64,000 bases of DNA from the IMG/VR virus record IMGVR_UViG_3300023276_000007, positions 42,766 to 106,765 of that record; one strand, written 5' to 3'. How positions within the stretch are numbered: position 1 is the stretch's first letter; each line of letters opens with the position of its first letter. Of this stretch, positions 9,432 through 17,837 are shown in pieces. The translations under genes were made by a program, and so were the position numbers. The notes beneath the pieces are model-generated. The model made no database searches. It saw only the letters and a list, made by a program, of their open reading frames with translations, and was not told the origin of the DNA. This DNA is from a virus.

Positions 9432-9950
9432 ATGCCAGTAATATTTGGAACAGACGAGAGTAGCCCTAGAGGCTGCTTTATGGCTTTTACCTTTGACGGT
9501 GGTAACAGCAAAGGAGCATTGCTCACGTTACCAGGCGGTAACTTAATAACTAAGCAAGACCCTACTTGGCCGTTGATTGTAACATCAGTCAAAACAGAGT
9601 TTAAAGAGAACACTCAGTTCCTTAAATGTTTTAATGACCGTATCTACACATACACCTTCGGAGGTGACGTAGGTATTATGTCTGTGAACTTTATGGGATT
9701 CATCGAAGGTGGTGTAGAGGCTGGCGGCGGTGGAGGCGGCGCAGGAGCTGGCCAAGGACCTTGGGAGATTATGATAGATGGGTATAACGAAGCCCGAGTT
9801 TCTAAGTCATTAGACTTTGCAGTCTTAACAGTAGGTAAGAAGTCTATACAAGGTCTTGTGGGATCATTAACTTCCACCACACAGTCGCCAGAGTATGGAC
9901 TACAAGGTTTTGCGCTAACATTAGCATACCTGCCGGAGGCTAACCAATGA
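9432..9950 (+). CDS. Conserved-type tail/baseplate protein, unknown
   Basis: I place the start at ATG 9432 (172 residues), because GGAGGAA lies five bases upstream; an earlier in-frame GTG (9405) has no such site. The protein is beta-rich with a glycine-only linker around residues 97-107 (EAGGGGGGAGAGQG), splitting it into an N-terminal ~95-residue and a C-terminal ~65-residue part. It sits between the tape measure and the baseplate hub genes, the place of tail tube initiator or hub-cap proteins in other myoviruses. I do not recognise the family. The last codons overlap the next gene by ATGA. Confidence 0.6.
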   Translation: MPVIFGTDESSPRGCFMAFTFDGGNSKGALLTLPGGNLITKQDPTWPLIVTSVKTEFKENTQFLKCFNDRIYTYTFGGDVGIMSVNFMGFIEGGVEAGGGGGGAGAGQGPWEIMIDGYNEARVSKSLDFAVLTVGKKSIQGLVGSLTSTTQSPEYGLQGFALTLAYLPEANQ

Positions 9951-10435
9951 TAAATCATGCAAGAACACTTTTATTAAATGCACAGATACCTAACAGCGAA
10001 ATATACATACCAGAAACCTATGGTGCGATAACCATACCGTTGTATCTACAGCGGTTCAGGCAGCAGGCGTTAGGTGATGGTGAAAACTTACAAACCCTAG
10101 AGCCTACTGTAGACTCTTGGCTAGGGTTACTACATCAGGCAGATAGAGAATCATATGTCTTGGCTATAGATAAAAGAATTACCTATAAGCCGTTAGGACG
10201 TAAGAATATAAATAACAATAAAGTAAACCTAGCCTCTAAAATAAAAGCAACAGTGTTAAGCGCTAGCCCTTTAGCCGGCTCGGGTAAGTCAGGACTGTTC
10301 AAGTTAGTCCCAGGCTACACGAAGCAGTTAGAAGACTTAAAAGAGATATGGGACTCCAGCACTCGTGATGAGGACAGAGCCTGTGTAGCTGTCATTGGTT
10401 ATATCTATCAGTTGGAAGGAATACGTAATGGCTGA
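9947..10435 (+). CDS. Unknown structural/baseplate protein
   Basis: A 162-residue protein starting within the stop codon of the previous gene, with GGAGG upstream. It has a mixed composition, with a helical N-terminal third (LYLQRFRQQAL) and a Lys/Asn-rich middle (RKNINNNKVN). Nothing specific is recognised. Translational coupling to both neighbours and position between tape measure and hub suggest a baseplate assembly role, but this is inference only. Confidence 0.55.
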   Translation: MINHARTLLLNAQIPNSEIYIPETYGAITIPLYLQRFRQQALGDGENLQTLEPTVDSWLGLLHQADRESYVLAIDKRITYKPLGRKNINNNKVNLASKIKATVLSASPLAGSGKSGLFKLVPGYTKQLEDLKEIWDSSTRDEDRACVAVIGYIYQLEGIRNG

Positions 10436-12296
10436 TTTTGTTGTTGAGAACCTTCAAGAAATGTATGAACTATCCTTGTCCGCCTCAGGAGACACCTCCG
10501 AGGTTACAGACGAGGCGCTAACTTATATGCGTAACGAGGTTGGTCCATATACTAATATAGACGGCTGGTCAGTACCAGTAGTTCCTATAGCTACAGCCCG
10601 TAGCCTTTTTGCTAGTGGGTCGGCAGTACCAGGCGTGGCTGTCAACGGAAGTGCGGGAACCCCAAAGAATAGCTCGGATTCCCAGAGTGGGTCTGAGAAC
10701 AATGAAGCTAGCGATGATGTGTTCCAGTTCTTTAAAGAAAGTGCGGGAGACAACATAACGGTAACTATAGATGGAGACGACTACCCAGTAGCTGCTGTAG
10801 AGATGATTGCCACGCATAACGCCATACCATACTTTGTTTTAGTTATCGATGGCAAGCCTGTCAGCGGGTCTGACACAGGCAGCATAAGAAAACCCGACCT
10901 AGCAGAGATCCAAGAGGTGCGAGCATCTTTAAGTAAGTATATCTATGACTATGAGCAGCCAGTATCCTTTAAGTTACAAGAGGGTAACCTCAACGGTGTT
11001 ACCCAGACTATGGAAGTTAAGGAGTGGATAATCTCTGGAGTAGGTAGTACTCAGATGGGAGCTTCTGGTGGCTATGCTATCAGTATAACAGTTAGTCATC
11101 CACTTATCATGGCAGACGTCACCCATACGAACCTCTTCAATGCTAAGGACGTCAAAGAACCAGCTAAGATAGATGGCGGCTCTAACATTAAAGATAAAGT
11201 AGTTAAGACTCTAGAAAAATACCTAGAGACTGTAGGTAGTGACGTCTTGTCTGTAAAAGGCATAGAAAAGGCTGATTGGGAAAAGCTTAAAGGAAGAGTT
11301 AAAAGAGCGGTGTCTGCTCTAGACGATAAACTTGAATGGAATAATAAAGGCGGAGACGACCTGCCATTCTTTAAAGGGTCAGAGATAGACCTTACAGAAA
11401 AGCTTAGTAAGTACTTCGATACTGCCATCTGGCATGAGGTATTCAAGGCGACAGAGGGTAACCACAGTCCGTTAAACACTATAAAGGCTTTTACACAAGG
11501 ACTTTACGGAGTAGGTATGGATGGTGGGTTTAATGATAAGCCTGTAATGCTTTCTCCTGAGGTACCATGGGGATTAGCTACTGCGACTATTTATGATGAT
11601 GAGATAGCTCAGATATCCTTACCAGCGATAGACGACCTACCGCTTGCTGGTTTAGTAATACCATACCCATCTAAGAAGGATGGAGCTACTTGGGACGTAG
11701 AAGCTCCTGGCCCTGACGGAGAGAACGAAAAAAGAAAAGATTCATGCGCGTTCTATATTGACCCAGCACTAGAAGGCCAAGTAGGTGCAATACCTTATGA
11801 CTCCTTGCCAGGATGGTTACTATCTTACCCAGAGTTTGCAGTACAGGACTACGATAGATTTGACCCAGCAGACAGGAAGAATTATAGCATAGAGGCTCCT
11901 ATCAGTACTGGAGACACCGATGATATTGCTGAGGACTTTGAGAAGGCTGCAAAAGTATGGGCCTTGAATAGGTTTAGAGAATACTTCGGAGTAGGCAAGA
12001 CCTGCAACATAAGCACCAAGCTAAACATCGGAACTGAGTGGTCTAGCATCTATACTGGCGACAATGTAGAAGTTAAGAGTAGGCAGACAGGTAAAGCGTT
12101 ATTCTACTTTAATGTTAAGGCTATTAAGCATATTGTATCACCAAGTTCTAGTAAGGCCGGAACAGAATACTATGGTACACATGTAAGGCCACCAGAAGGA
12201 TACCCGTCTGCTAAGATCACAGCAGGAGATGTCTCAGGAGGTATTCCTAACCTTCTATATAATGCTATAGCTAAATTTAATGTATCTGGAGATTAA
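10428..12296 (+). CDS. Baseplate hub-like protein (gp27/gpD-like, tentative)
   Basis: The start is taken as ATG 10428 (622 residues), with GGAAGGA just upstream; an earlier in-frame ATG at 10395 lacks an SD. The N-terminal ~100 residues are acidic and Ser/Gly-rich. Residues ~130-230 hold beta strands with an insertion-like ITVSHPLIM segment, and the C-terminus (residues ~525-620) has a WSSIYTGDNVEVKSRQTGK...FNVKAIKHIVSP pattern. That resembles the domain of hub proteins where a ligand-type beta barrel ends in a v..v.H strand. Hub proteins form the ring that joins spike, tube and wedges. The gene precedes gp25- and J-like genes, as the hub gene D does in Mu/P2-like clusters. Confidence 0.5.
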   Translation: MADFVVENLQEMYELSLSASGDTSEVTDEALTYMRNEVGPYTNIDGWSVPVVPIATARSLFASGSAVPGVAVNGSAGTPKNSSDSQSGSENNEASDDVFQFFKESAGDNITVTIDGDDYPVAAVEMIATHNAIPYFVLVIDGKPVSGSDTGSIRKPDLAEIQEVRASLSKYIYDYEQPVSFKLQEGNLNGVTQTMEVKEWIISGVGSTQMGASGGYAISITVSHPLIMADVTHTNLFNAKDVKEPAKIDGGSNIKDKVVKTLEKYLETVGSDVLSVKGIEKADWEKLKGRVKRAVSALDDKLEWNNKGGDDLPFFKGSEIDLTEKLSKYFDTAIWHEVFKATEGNHSPLNTIKAFTQGLYGVGMDGGFNDKPVMLSPEVPWGLATATIYDDEIAQISLPAIDDLPLAGLVIPYPSKKDGATWDVEAPGPDGENEKRKDSCAFYIDPALEGQVGAIPYDSLPGWLLSYPEFAVQDYDRFDPADRKNYSIEAPISTGDTDDIAEDFEKAAKVWALNRFREYFGVGKTCNISTKLNIGTEWSSIYTGDNVEVKSRQTGKALFYFNVKAIKHIVSPSSSKAGTEYYGTHVRPPEGYPSAKITAGDVSGGIPNLLYNAIAKFNVSGD

Positions 12297-12298
12297 TA

Positions 12299-13009
12299 AT
12301 GAGTGAAGTTGATAATGCGTATGCGACATGGCTAGAAGATCCAAACCCAAGGTCAATGGCTGCAATTATAAAGGCGTTGAGTCCAGCTGTTAACTCTGAG
12401 ATCCAACAGTTCAGCGGACCTAAACAATTACTAAGACAACGTGCTAAACTACTTACAATCAAAGCAGTTAAGAACTATGACCCCACGTCTAAGGCAAAAC
12501 TTAAGTCTTGGGTCGTCACTAACATGCAGCCTCTTAAGCGATATAACCGCGAACTAGGTAACGCTGTCCACGTACCCGAGCAAGCACAGCAGCAGGCAGC
12601 CCTTCTTAACAGAAGAGTTGAGGAGATCAAAGCGGAAACAGGCGAAGAGCCTAATGACGGTCAACTGGCCGACGAGATAGGAATATCTACCGATCGAGTT
12701 AAAAACCTTAGAGCTATGTCTAAAGCCGTTGTTTATGAAGGCACGGTCAAAACAGATGCAGAGACAAACGTTTCAGACCTTGCAGTAGATAGCGGCAGGG
12801 ACGGACGTATAGACGCAGCCGTCGATACTGTGTACAATTCCTTAGACTCAAGAGACCAGATGATCTACGACCTAAAGACCGGTATAAACGCCGCTCCTGC
12901 GTTGGATAACCAAGGCGTAGCCAAGAGGTTAGGAGTGAGTCCTGGGCTGGTAAGTCAGCGTAGTGCTGATATAAGTAATAGGATACTGGAGGCAAGAGAT
13001 CGTGTCTGA
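12299..13009 (+). CDS. Sigma-70-like RNA polymerase sigma factor
   Basis: A 236-residue protein with the parts of a minimal sigma-70 factor in order. Residues ~45-95 resemble region 2 (KLLTIKAVKNYDPT, then KLKSWVVTNM with aromatic/basic residues, then NAVHVPEQ, matching the a..glikAv..fD...g..F.tyv...i.....v.vP pattern). Residues ~98-140 resemble region 3 (EIKAETGEEPNDGQLADEIGIS). Residues ~180-232 resemble region 4 with a helix-turn-helix (DNQGVAKRLGVSPGLVSQR). It would bind host RNA polymerase core and redirect it to phage promoters, probably late ones. The -35-reading region 4 looks intact. It is embedded between baseplate genes with tight spacing on both sides, so it is made along with the structural proteins, which is unusual. 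Confidence 0.82.
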   Translation: MSEVDNAYATWLEDPNPRSMAAIIKALSPAVNSEIQQFSGPKQLLRQRAKLLTIKAVKNYDPTSKAKLKSWVVTNMQPLKRYNRELGNAVHVPEQAQQQAALLNRRVEEIKAETGEEPNDGQLADEIGISTDRVKNLRAMSKAVVYEGTVKTDAETNVSDLAVDSGRDGRIDAAVDTVYNSLDSRDQMIYDLKTGINAAPALDNQGVAKRLGVSPGLVSQRSADISNRILEARDRV

Positions 13010-13418
13010 GATTAAGGATGTAGTAAAGTGGTTAAAGAAAGTCCATGAAGACAATGCCGACGCAGCTATGAATAAGTCTGTTAAGCGTTGGTCTACTAGT
13101 GACTACGATAGCTATTCTGCGTTACTTAACGAAGTGGCCGACTCTGATGACCTTAGTGAGAAACTTGCAAAGAGCATTACAGAAGCCATCGATGGTAGCG
13201 GCGGCAGAGACTTCGCCAAGAATAATGCACAAGAACTGTCTCTCCAAGTTGTTAATGCTATCAAAGGATCTTTACGACGTAAGTTTGTACACGATACAGA
13301 AGATAAAGAGTTTGCCAGCATAAATTTTCAAAGGTATGCTGTAAACGAGCGTAAGGAAGCTGTAGTTATTTTAGAAAGATTAGAAGCATGGGCTGAGCAG
13401 GCTCTCGGAGGTGGCTAA
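13002..13418 (+). CDS. Unknown small helical protein
   Basis: A 138-residue, mostly helical, charged protein starting at GTG 13002 with GGAGG eight bases upstream, overlapping the end of the sigma factor gene by 8 bases. There is no recognisable domain. It could be a baseplate component or a partner of the sigma factor (co-translated and tightly coupled), but nothing in the sequence decides between them. Confidence 0.6.
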   Translation: MSEIKDVVKWLKKVHEDNADAAMNKSVKRWSTSDYDSYSALLNEVADSDDLSEKLAKSITEAIDGSGGRDFAKNNAQELSLQVVNAIKGSLRRKFVHDTEDKEFASINFQRYAVNERKEAVVILERLEAWAEQALGGG

Positions 13419-13906
13419 TGCCCGTTGCTATTACGACAGACTATAGTGGAAGAACCGTAGATCTAGAATCTTTACAGACCGCAGACGGAACTGTAGGGGT
13501 TAGGGAGCTAAGTCTTTCTGTTAGAGACAATAACCTTTCTAGGAGAATCACTGGTATCCAGAAACTTGCACAGCGGTATGCTACCTTATTCCTCACACAA
13601 AAAGGTTCTGTAGGCTTCTCAGCAGGGCAGGGTTCTGACTTTATAGAACCAGCGACGACAGGGCAGATAGCCAATGGCGCGAACTTAACACATTTTTTTA
13701 ACATAGCTAACTTTCAAACAACGAGGCAGATGCGGCTAGACGACGTTGATCCAGCTTTTGGTGACACGCCTCCAGATGATGAGCGTATACAAACTGCAAC
13801 CCTCATTGACTTTGAAGTCGATAAATTCCAAGGACGAATTTACCTTAAGGTTAGATTAACAAGTTTGGCTGGAGACGATTATGTATACGTTCTCCCTGCT
13901 ATTTAA
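13418..13906 (+). CDS. Baseplate wedge protein, gp25-like
   Basis: A 162-residue protein whose middle (residues ~45-80) carries the signature of the T4 gp25/P2 W family: RRITGIQKLAQRYATLFLT followed by a Gly/Ser-rich GSVGFSAGQGSDF turn, then a helix and a C-terminal strand region. This family joins the sheath to the baseplate wedges and triggers contraction. The start overlaps the previous stop (TAATG) with GGAGG upstream. Its position directly before a J-like gene is the standard W-J order. Confidence 0.8.
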   Translation: MPVAITTDYSGRTVDLESLQTADGTVGVRELSLSVRDNNLSRRITGIQKLAQRYATLFLTQKGSVGFSAGQGSDFIEPATTGQIANGANLTHFFNIANFQTTRQMRLDDVDPAFGDTPPDDERIQTATLIDFEVDKFQGRIYLKVRLTSLAGDDYVYVLPAI

Positions 13907-13917
13907 GGAGGCCTGAT

Positions 13918-15582
13918 ATGGCAATAGATAGAAATTTAAGCGACGTCAATCAAGATGACTTCGATGCTGCAGAAGCTAAACTCATCGCAGCTATAAGGGA
14001 ATATAACCCCTCAGTAGACTTAAGAGTAGGTACTGCCCTGCGTGATTTATTAGTGAGACAATCGTCTCTACTTAACGCTTATAATGAGAAACTTAACGAA
14101 GACCTGCGTAACAGTCAGTCTTTACTAGCGGTTAGTGAGAACCCAGACTTAGCAGATGATGATGTAATTGCTGGAATACTTTCTAACATCAATGTAGTCC
14201 GACGAGATGGATCACCTGCGTCTGGGTTGGTAATTGTTACAGTACCTAACGAAGAGCGGTTTATTGTTCCAGAGGGATACACCTTTACTACTTCAGGCGG
14301 GGTTGCGTATGCTACTACTCAAGCCTACAGAGCTAGACCCTCTGCAGTATTTACTGCCGGACTAGACGAGTTATTAATAACAGCACACACTACTGACGCA
14401 CTGTTGGGGAGCTTCTATGTTATAATACCTGTAGTCGCCACCACCACAGGTTCTAACACTAATATAAGTTCTGGCATAGCCATGACAGTGACAGAAGCTC
14501 TCGTAGTAGGGCTTACCAGTCAAGAGTCATATAACAACTTCACAGGCGGAGCTGATCAAGAGTCTATTGATGAACTCTTGGCCCGAGTACCGACAGCCCT
14601 AGGGCAGAAGTCCATGGAGTCGCAACAGTCGATAGGCTCAGTTCTTCAAGGACAATTCCCGTCTGTCAGGGAGGTATCTGCAGTAGGCTTTGGTTTCGAA
14701 GCCCAACTTAGAGACAAACATAATATCTTCGGATCTGCTATGGGTGGCAAGGTTGATATCTATGTAAGACCATCTACAGCTCCAGAGACTCTCACAATAC
14801 TAGCTACGGCTACTAAAGTTTCAGATGGTGTTTATAGCGTAACACTTACACCAGATGTTGCAGCAGGTATACAATTTATAAGATCTGTAACGTCACCAGA
14901 TGTTATTACCCCGGCAACCCCTTTAACAGACCAGCTACCTGTAATCGGTTCTTACCCATTTACATTCAGCAGAGGTTCTGCCGGTATGGATAGCAGCTAC
15001 CACGACTTTGACGTTAATAACCTTTCTGTAGAAACGGCATATAGCGCCTATCAGACTGTGACTCTAGTCGTTACCGATATACCAGCCATAGTCGAAGACG
15101 GTCAGTCAGTATGGCCAGATACCTTGACTCTTAAGGTCGAAGCATACGTTGCTAAGCTTATTAGAGAGATACAGTCCTATGTAGACAGTGAAGTAGTTAG
15201 AAACTTGAAAGCCGATCATGTAGTACGTTCTTTCGTACCAGTGATGGTATCGTTAACAGCTACACTCAATGAATCCCCAGGAGAGACTCTGGACACGACT
15301 GCGATAAGACAGGCGGTTGTGGACTACATTAATTCTAAAACATTTGGAGAGATTGTCACACCATCACAGATTGATAGTGTGTTACACACCTTTCCTATCG
15401 TTACCGTTAAAAGCCTAGAGCTGTCCGCCGTGACTGTAGACGCTGCTAATAACATCATACCTATTGCAGGGCCTACTCTAGATATTAGTGATGTATCGGT
15501 TCCGGAATATTTGTTAAACGGTACGACTGCTATGTTCAGCGCGGACATACGGGATATATTCATTACCACAACGGAGTCTTAA
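13918..15582 (+). CDS. Baseplate J-like protein (gp6-like wedge)
   Basis: A 554-residue protein with typical Baseplate_J features. The N-terminal helix contains a DLRVGTALRDLLVRQ motif, followed by a beta domain with a threshold GLVIVTVPNEERFIVPEG strand. The conserved ...NFTGGADQESIDELLARVP segment lies near residue 205, then a domain reading VREVSAVGFG. The C-terminal third ends in strands. These proteins form the wedge ring that holds fibres and hub. It lies directly after the gp25-like gene with a strong SD (AAGGAGG). Length is within the range for the family. Confidence 0.88.
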   Translation: MAIDRNLSDVNQDDFDAAEAKLIAAIREYNPSVDLRVGTALRDLLVRQSSLLNAYNEKLNEDLRNSQSLLAVSENPDLADDDVIAGILSNINVVRRDGSPASGLVIVTVPNEERFIVPEGYTFTTSGGVAYATTQAYRARPSAVFTAGLDELLITAHTTDALLGSFYVIIPVVATTTGSNTNISSGIAMTVTEALVVGLTSQESYNNFTGGADQESIDELLARVPTALGQKSMESQQSIGSVLQGQFPSVREVSAVGFGFEAQLRDKHNIFGSAMGGKVDIYVRPSTAPETLTILATATKVSDGVYSVTLTPDVAAGIQFIRSVTSPDVITPATPLTDQLPVIGSYPFTFSRGSAGMDSSYHDFDVNNLSVETAYSAYQTVTLVVTDIPAIVEDGQSVWPDTLTLKVEAYVAKLIREIQSYVDSEVVRNLKADHVVRSFVPVMVSLTATLNESPGETLDTTAIRQAVVDYINSKTFGEIVTPSQIDSVLHTFPIVTVKSLELSAVTVDAANNIIPIAGPTLDISDVSVPEYLLNGTTAMFSADIRDIFITTTES

Positions 15583-15585
15583 TAA

Positions 15586-17226
15586 ATGAAATCAGTTCCT
15601 TCAGATAATGCACAGCCTTATGGCACGACGCTGTTCAATCTCTTAGGAGATTACTGGACACGTTTGTATGCTGATTCAGAACTGTTAGCTAAGTTTAGCA
15701 ATGGTAATGGATTAGCAGCTGCTCAAACCTACCTTGATTTCGTAGAGACAGTGCTATGCCTAGACAGGCAAAACATGCCAGCGTACCATAGGGAGATGTT
15801 TATACCTATCGTCATCAAGGCTTCCGAAGTTAACACAGGCGTTGCGCTTAAGATAGGTCAGCAGCCAGTAGTAGGTATCGGACCACAACTAGACGGAGAT
15901 TATACTGGCGGTGACATATTTAAGGTGGGTGGTAACGCAGCCCTTAAGGACACACTATCTTATGTCATCAACACAAATGTTCCTTTCGACAAGGGTATCG
16001 ACTCTATAAGCAATAAATTATTTAGCGCAGAAGCTACACTTGTTTCAGGTAAAGACTTCTATGTAGAAGGTAGCGTTTTATTCATTGATAAGACTAAAGA
16101 CCCGTTCAAGTCTGATAGGTATATGGTGAGAGAGGTTAGTGGTGCTAACGGCACTAAAGACTACGAGATTCTTCTGTGGGGCTCTAATGCCTTGGTAGAT
16201 GATGACTTTACCCACACTCATTATGGCTACCCTCTTGGTAGGTATGATAAGGACCCAGAAATATACCGTAAGCAAATAAACGCTCTGTGGGATTTACAAT
16301 TTGTAGGCTTTGACATCCAAGTGGTTAAGAGAGCCTTAGCCACCTTGATTAACGTACCAAGTATTAACGAAGACGGTGAAGTTGTTGAAACTATCGTCGG
16401 AGGTCAGGATGGTGAGAGTTACGTCGTTACAGACAAGCATTCCTACTTAGTAGAGCTTCCAGACACGATCATGCCACATATAATACCAGGAGCAGTTCTT
16501 CTTAAAGGTGACTACCTTACGGACGCACTCAAGGTTTATTGGAACCTGGATACAACTAAGTTCGTCTACCCACCAAATGACAAGATCACGTTATCAAGCT
16601 TTGTAGCAGATGTACCATCACTGCACCTACCTAAAGGCGTAGCCGGTAACTACTCTGCAGACTCCGGTATCATCGTGGATTGGGCAGACAGCCCTATAAC
16701 CTATGAAGGTCTTGATGAAAATGGTAATTGGAAGATAAGGTTTGACCTCCAAGCTAACTTTGGTAAGTCAGACATCTTCTGGCAGGAGATATGGGATAGA
16801 GCAGAGGCTAACAGCACAGACCTAGCCGAAGTATTTGCAGAGTTCATAACAGGACCTGCTGGTAATGTAGGTAGCGTTGTTGGCTCTATTAATCCATTAA
16901 AGTATTACATGGATAACTTCCTAAAAGCCAATGCCTCAATTGTTACTATAAACTTCAATTCCCTACCAAGTAGTATAACTTCTTTACGAGCATTAACGAG
17001 GTTGAAGAGTATAGTACCTGCTCATACATTACTATTACTGATTGGAAGACTGGCTATTACTGAGCTACCTTATGACTTAAGCGATAGTAGTCAGGATGTT
17101 ATAAATTATTATGATGCTTTTATTGTAGAGGATGAAGGTAACATACACGGTGCTGTTAGTAGTGACACGAACCTGACGTACAGAGACGCTAACTTAAAAA
17201 CTAAATGGATAAGACGATGCAGCTAA
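15586..17226 (+). CDS. Baseplate wedge / tail protein, gp7- or gpI-position
   Basis: A 546-residue protein following the J-like gene by 3 bases. The N-terminus (residues 1-60) is helical with a FNLLGDYWTRLYADSELL segment and may contact the J-like partner; the rest is mixed. Residues around 140-200 (KDFYVEGSVLFIDKTKDPF) are beta-like. By position it corresponds to gpI/T4 gp7-type wedge proteins, but I recognise no defining motif. It ends inside the start region of the next gene. Confidence 0.55.
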   Translation: MKSVPSDNAQPYGTTLFNLLGDYWTRLYADSELLAKFSNGNGLAAAQTYLDFVETVLCLDRQNMPAYHREMFIPIVIKASEVNTGVALKIGQQPVVGIGPQLDGDYTGGDIFKVGGNAALKDTLSYVINTNVPFDKGIDSISNKLFSAEATLVSGKDFYVEGSVLFIDKTKDPFKSDRYMVREVSGANGTKDYEILLWGSNALVDDDFTHTHYGYPLGRYDKDPEIYRKQINALWDLQFVGFDIQVVKRALATLINVPSINEDGEVVETIVGGQDGESYVVTDKHSYLVELPDTIMPHIIPGAVLLKGDYLTDALKVYWNLDTTKFVYPPNDKITLSSFVADVPSLHLPKGVAGNYSADSGIIVDWADSPITYEGLDENGNWKIRFDLQANFGKSDIFWQEIWDRAEANSTDLAEVFAEFITGPAGNVGSVVGSINPLKYYMDNFLKANASIVTINFNSLPSSITSLRALTRLKSIVPAHTLLLLIGRLAITELPYDLSDSSQDVINYYDAFIVEDEGNIHGAVSSDTNLTYRDANLKTKWIRRCS

Positions 17227-17825
17227 AGGAATCATACTTAGGAACTCAGGGGCGTATAAAAGCTTCATGGGTTAAGAATAAGGTCGTAGACAAAGACCCG
17301 GCCTACAATGGTAAAAACATTTTCACATTTAATGGAGCAGACGTATTAGCTAAGCTAATCGGCGGAGATACTACCTTTGTTCCAAATCAGCTAGGCTTCA
17401 TCTACGGACCACAAGCCGGCGCGATGGCAAACCCTTCAGCCACTAGACAGCATACCTGGGATAGCATTGCTTCCGACGTTGCTGCCTTAGGTGGTAATAT
17501 GATCCTAAGCCCTATAAGTAGCTGCCCCTCTTTCCGGGTCGACGGCGATGCTACTCGTTACAATCATAACGTAGTGACTCTCAACGCTATCAGTGACCCT
17601 ACAGCTAACCTTGTGTTCTCCGGAGGCTCTTATGCAACACAGCCACCACAGAACCCCGATGATAGATTTTTTCAGGTAGTCCTTATCTCAGCCGTTAAGA
17701 AGCTTGGTTCAACTACCCCAACATACGTTCCGCTGGCCAGAGCACAGCTTGATGCAGGAACCAGTGGCTTACTGGTGCAGCAGCAGTCAGACTTGGCAGT
17801 ATTTTGGGACTTAATATTTAGATAA
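17205..17825 (+). CDS. Baseplate/tail protein, unknown
   Basis: A 206-residue beta-rich protein, overlapping the previous gene by 22 bases. Two starts are possible (ATG 17205 and ATG 17217); the second has a weak GGATAAG SD, the first has none, so the N-terminal four residues are uncertain. The body has Gly/Asn-rich turns and a C-terminal ALAVFWDLIFR-type amphipathic end. The product belongs to the baseplate set by position only; T4 gp8-type wedge proteins occupy a similar place. Confidence 0.55.
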   Translation: MDKTMQLKESYLGTQGRIKASWVKNKVVDKDPAYNGKNIFTFNGADVLAKLIGGDTTFVPNQLGFIYGPQAGAMANPSATRQHTWDSIASDVAALGGNMILSPISSCPSFRVDGDATRYNHNVVTLNAISDPTANLVFSGGSYATQPPQNPDDRFFQVVLISAVKKLGSTTPTYVPLARAQLDAGTSGLLVQQQSDLAVFWDLIFR

Positions 17826-17837
17826 TGGAGTAACGAC

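Noticed and set aside
9281-11479. Several minus-strand ORFs of 77 to 127 residues
   Set aside because: Each lies inside a coding + strand gene with good SD, with unnatural composition and no homology by eye.
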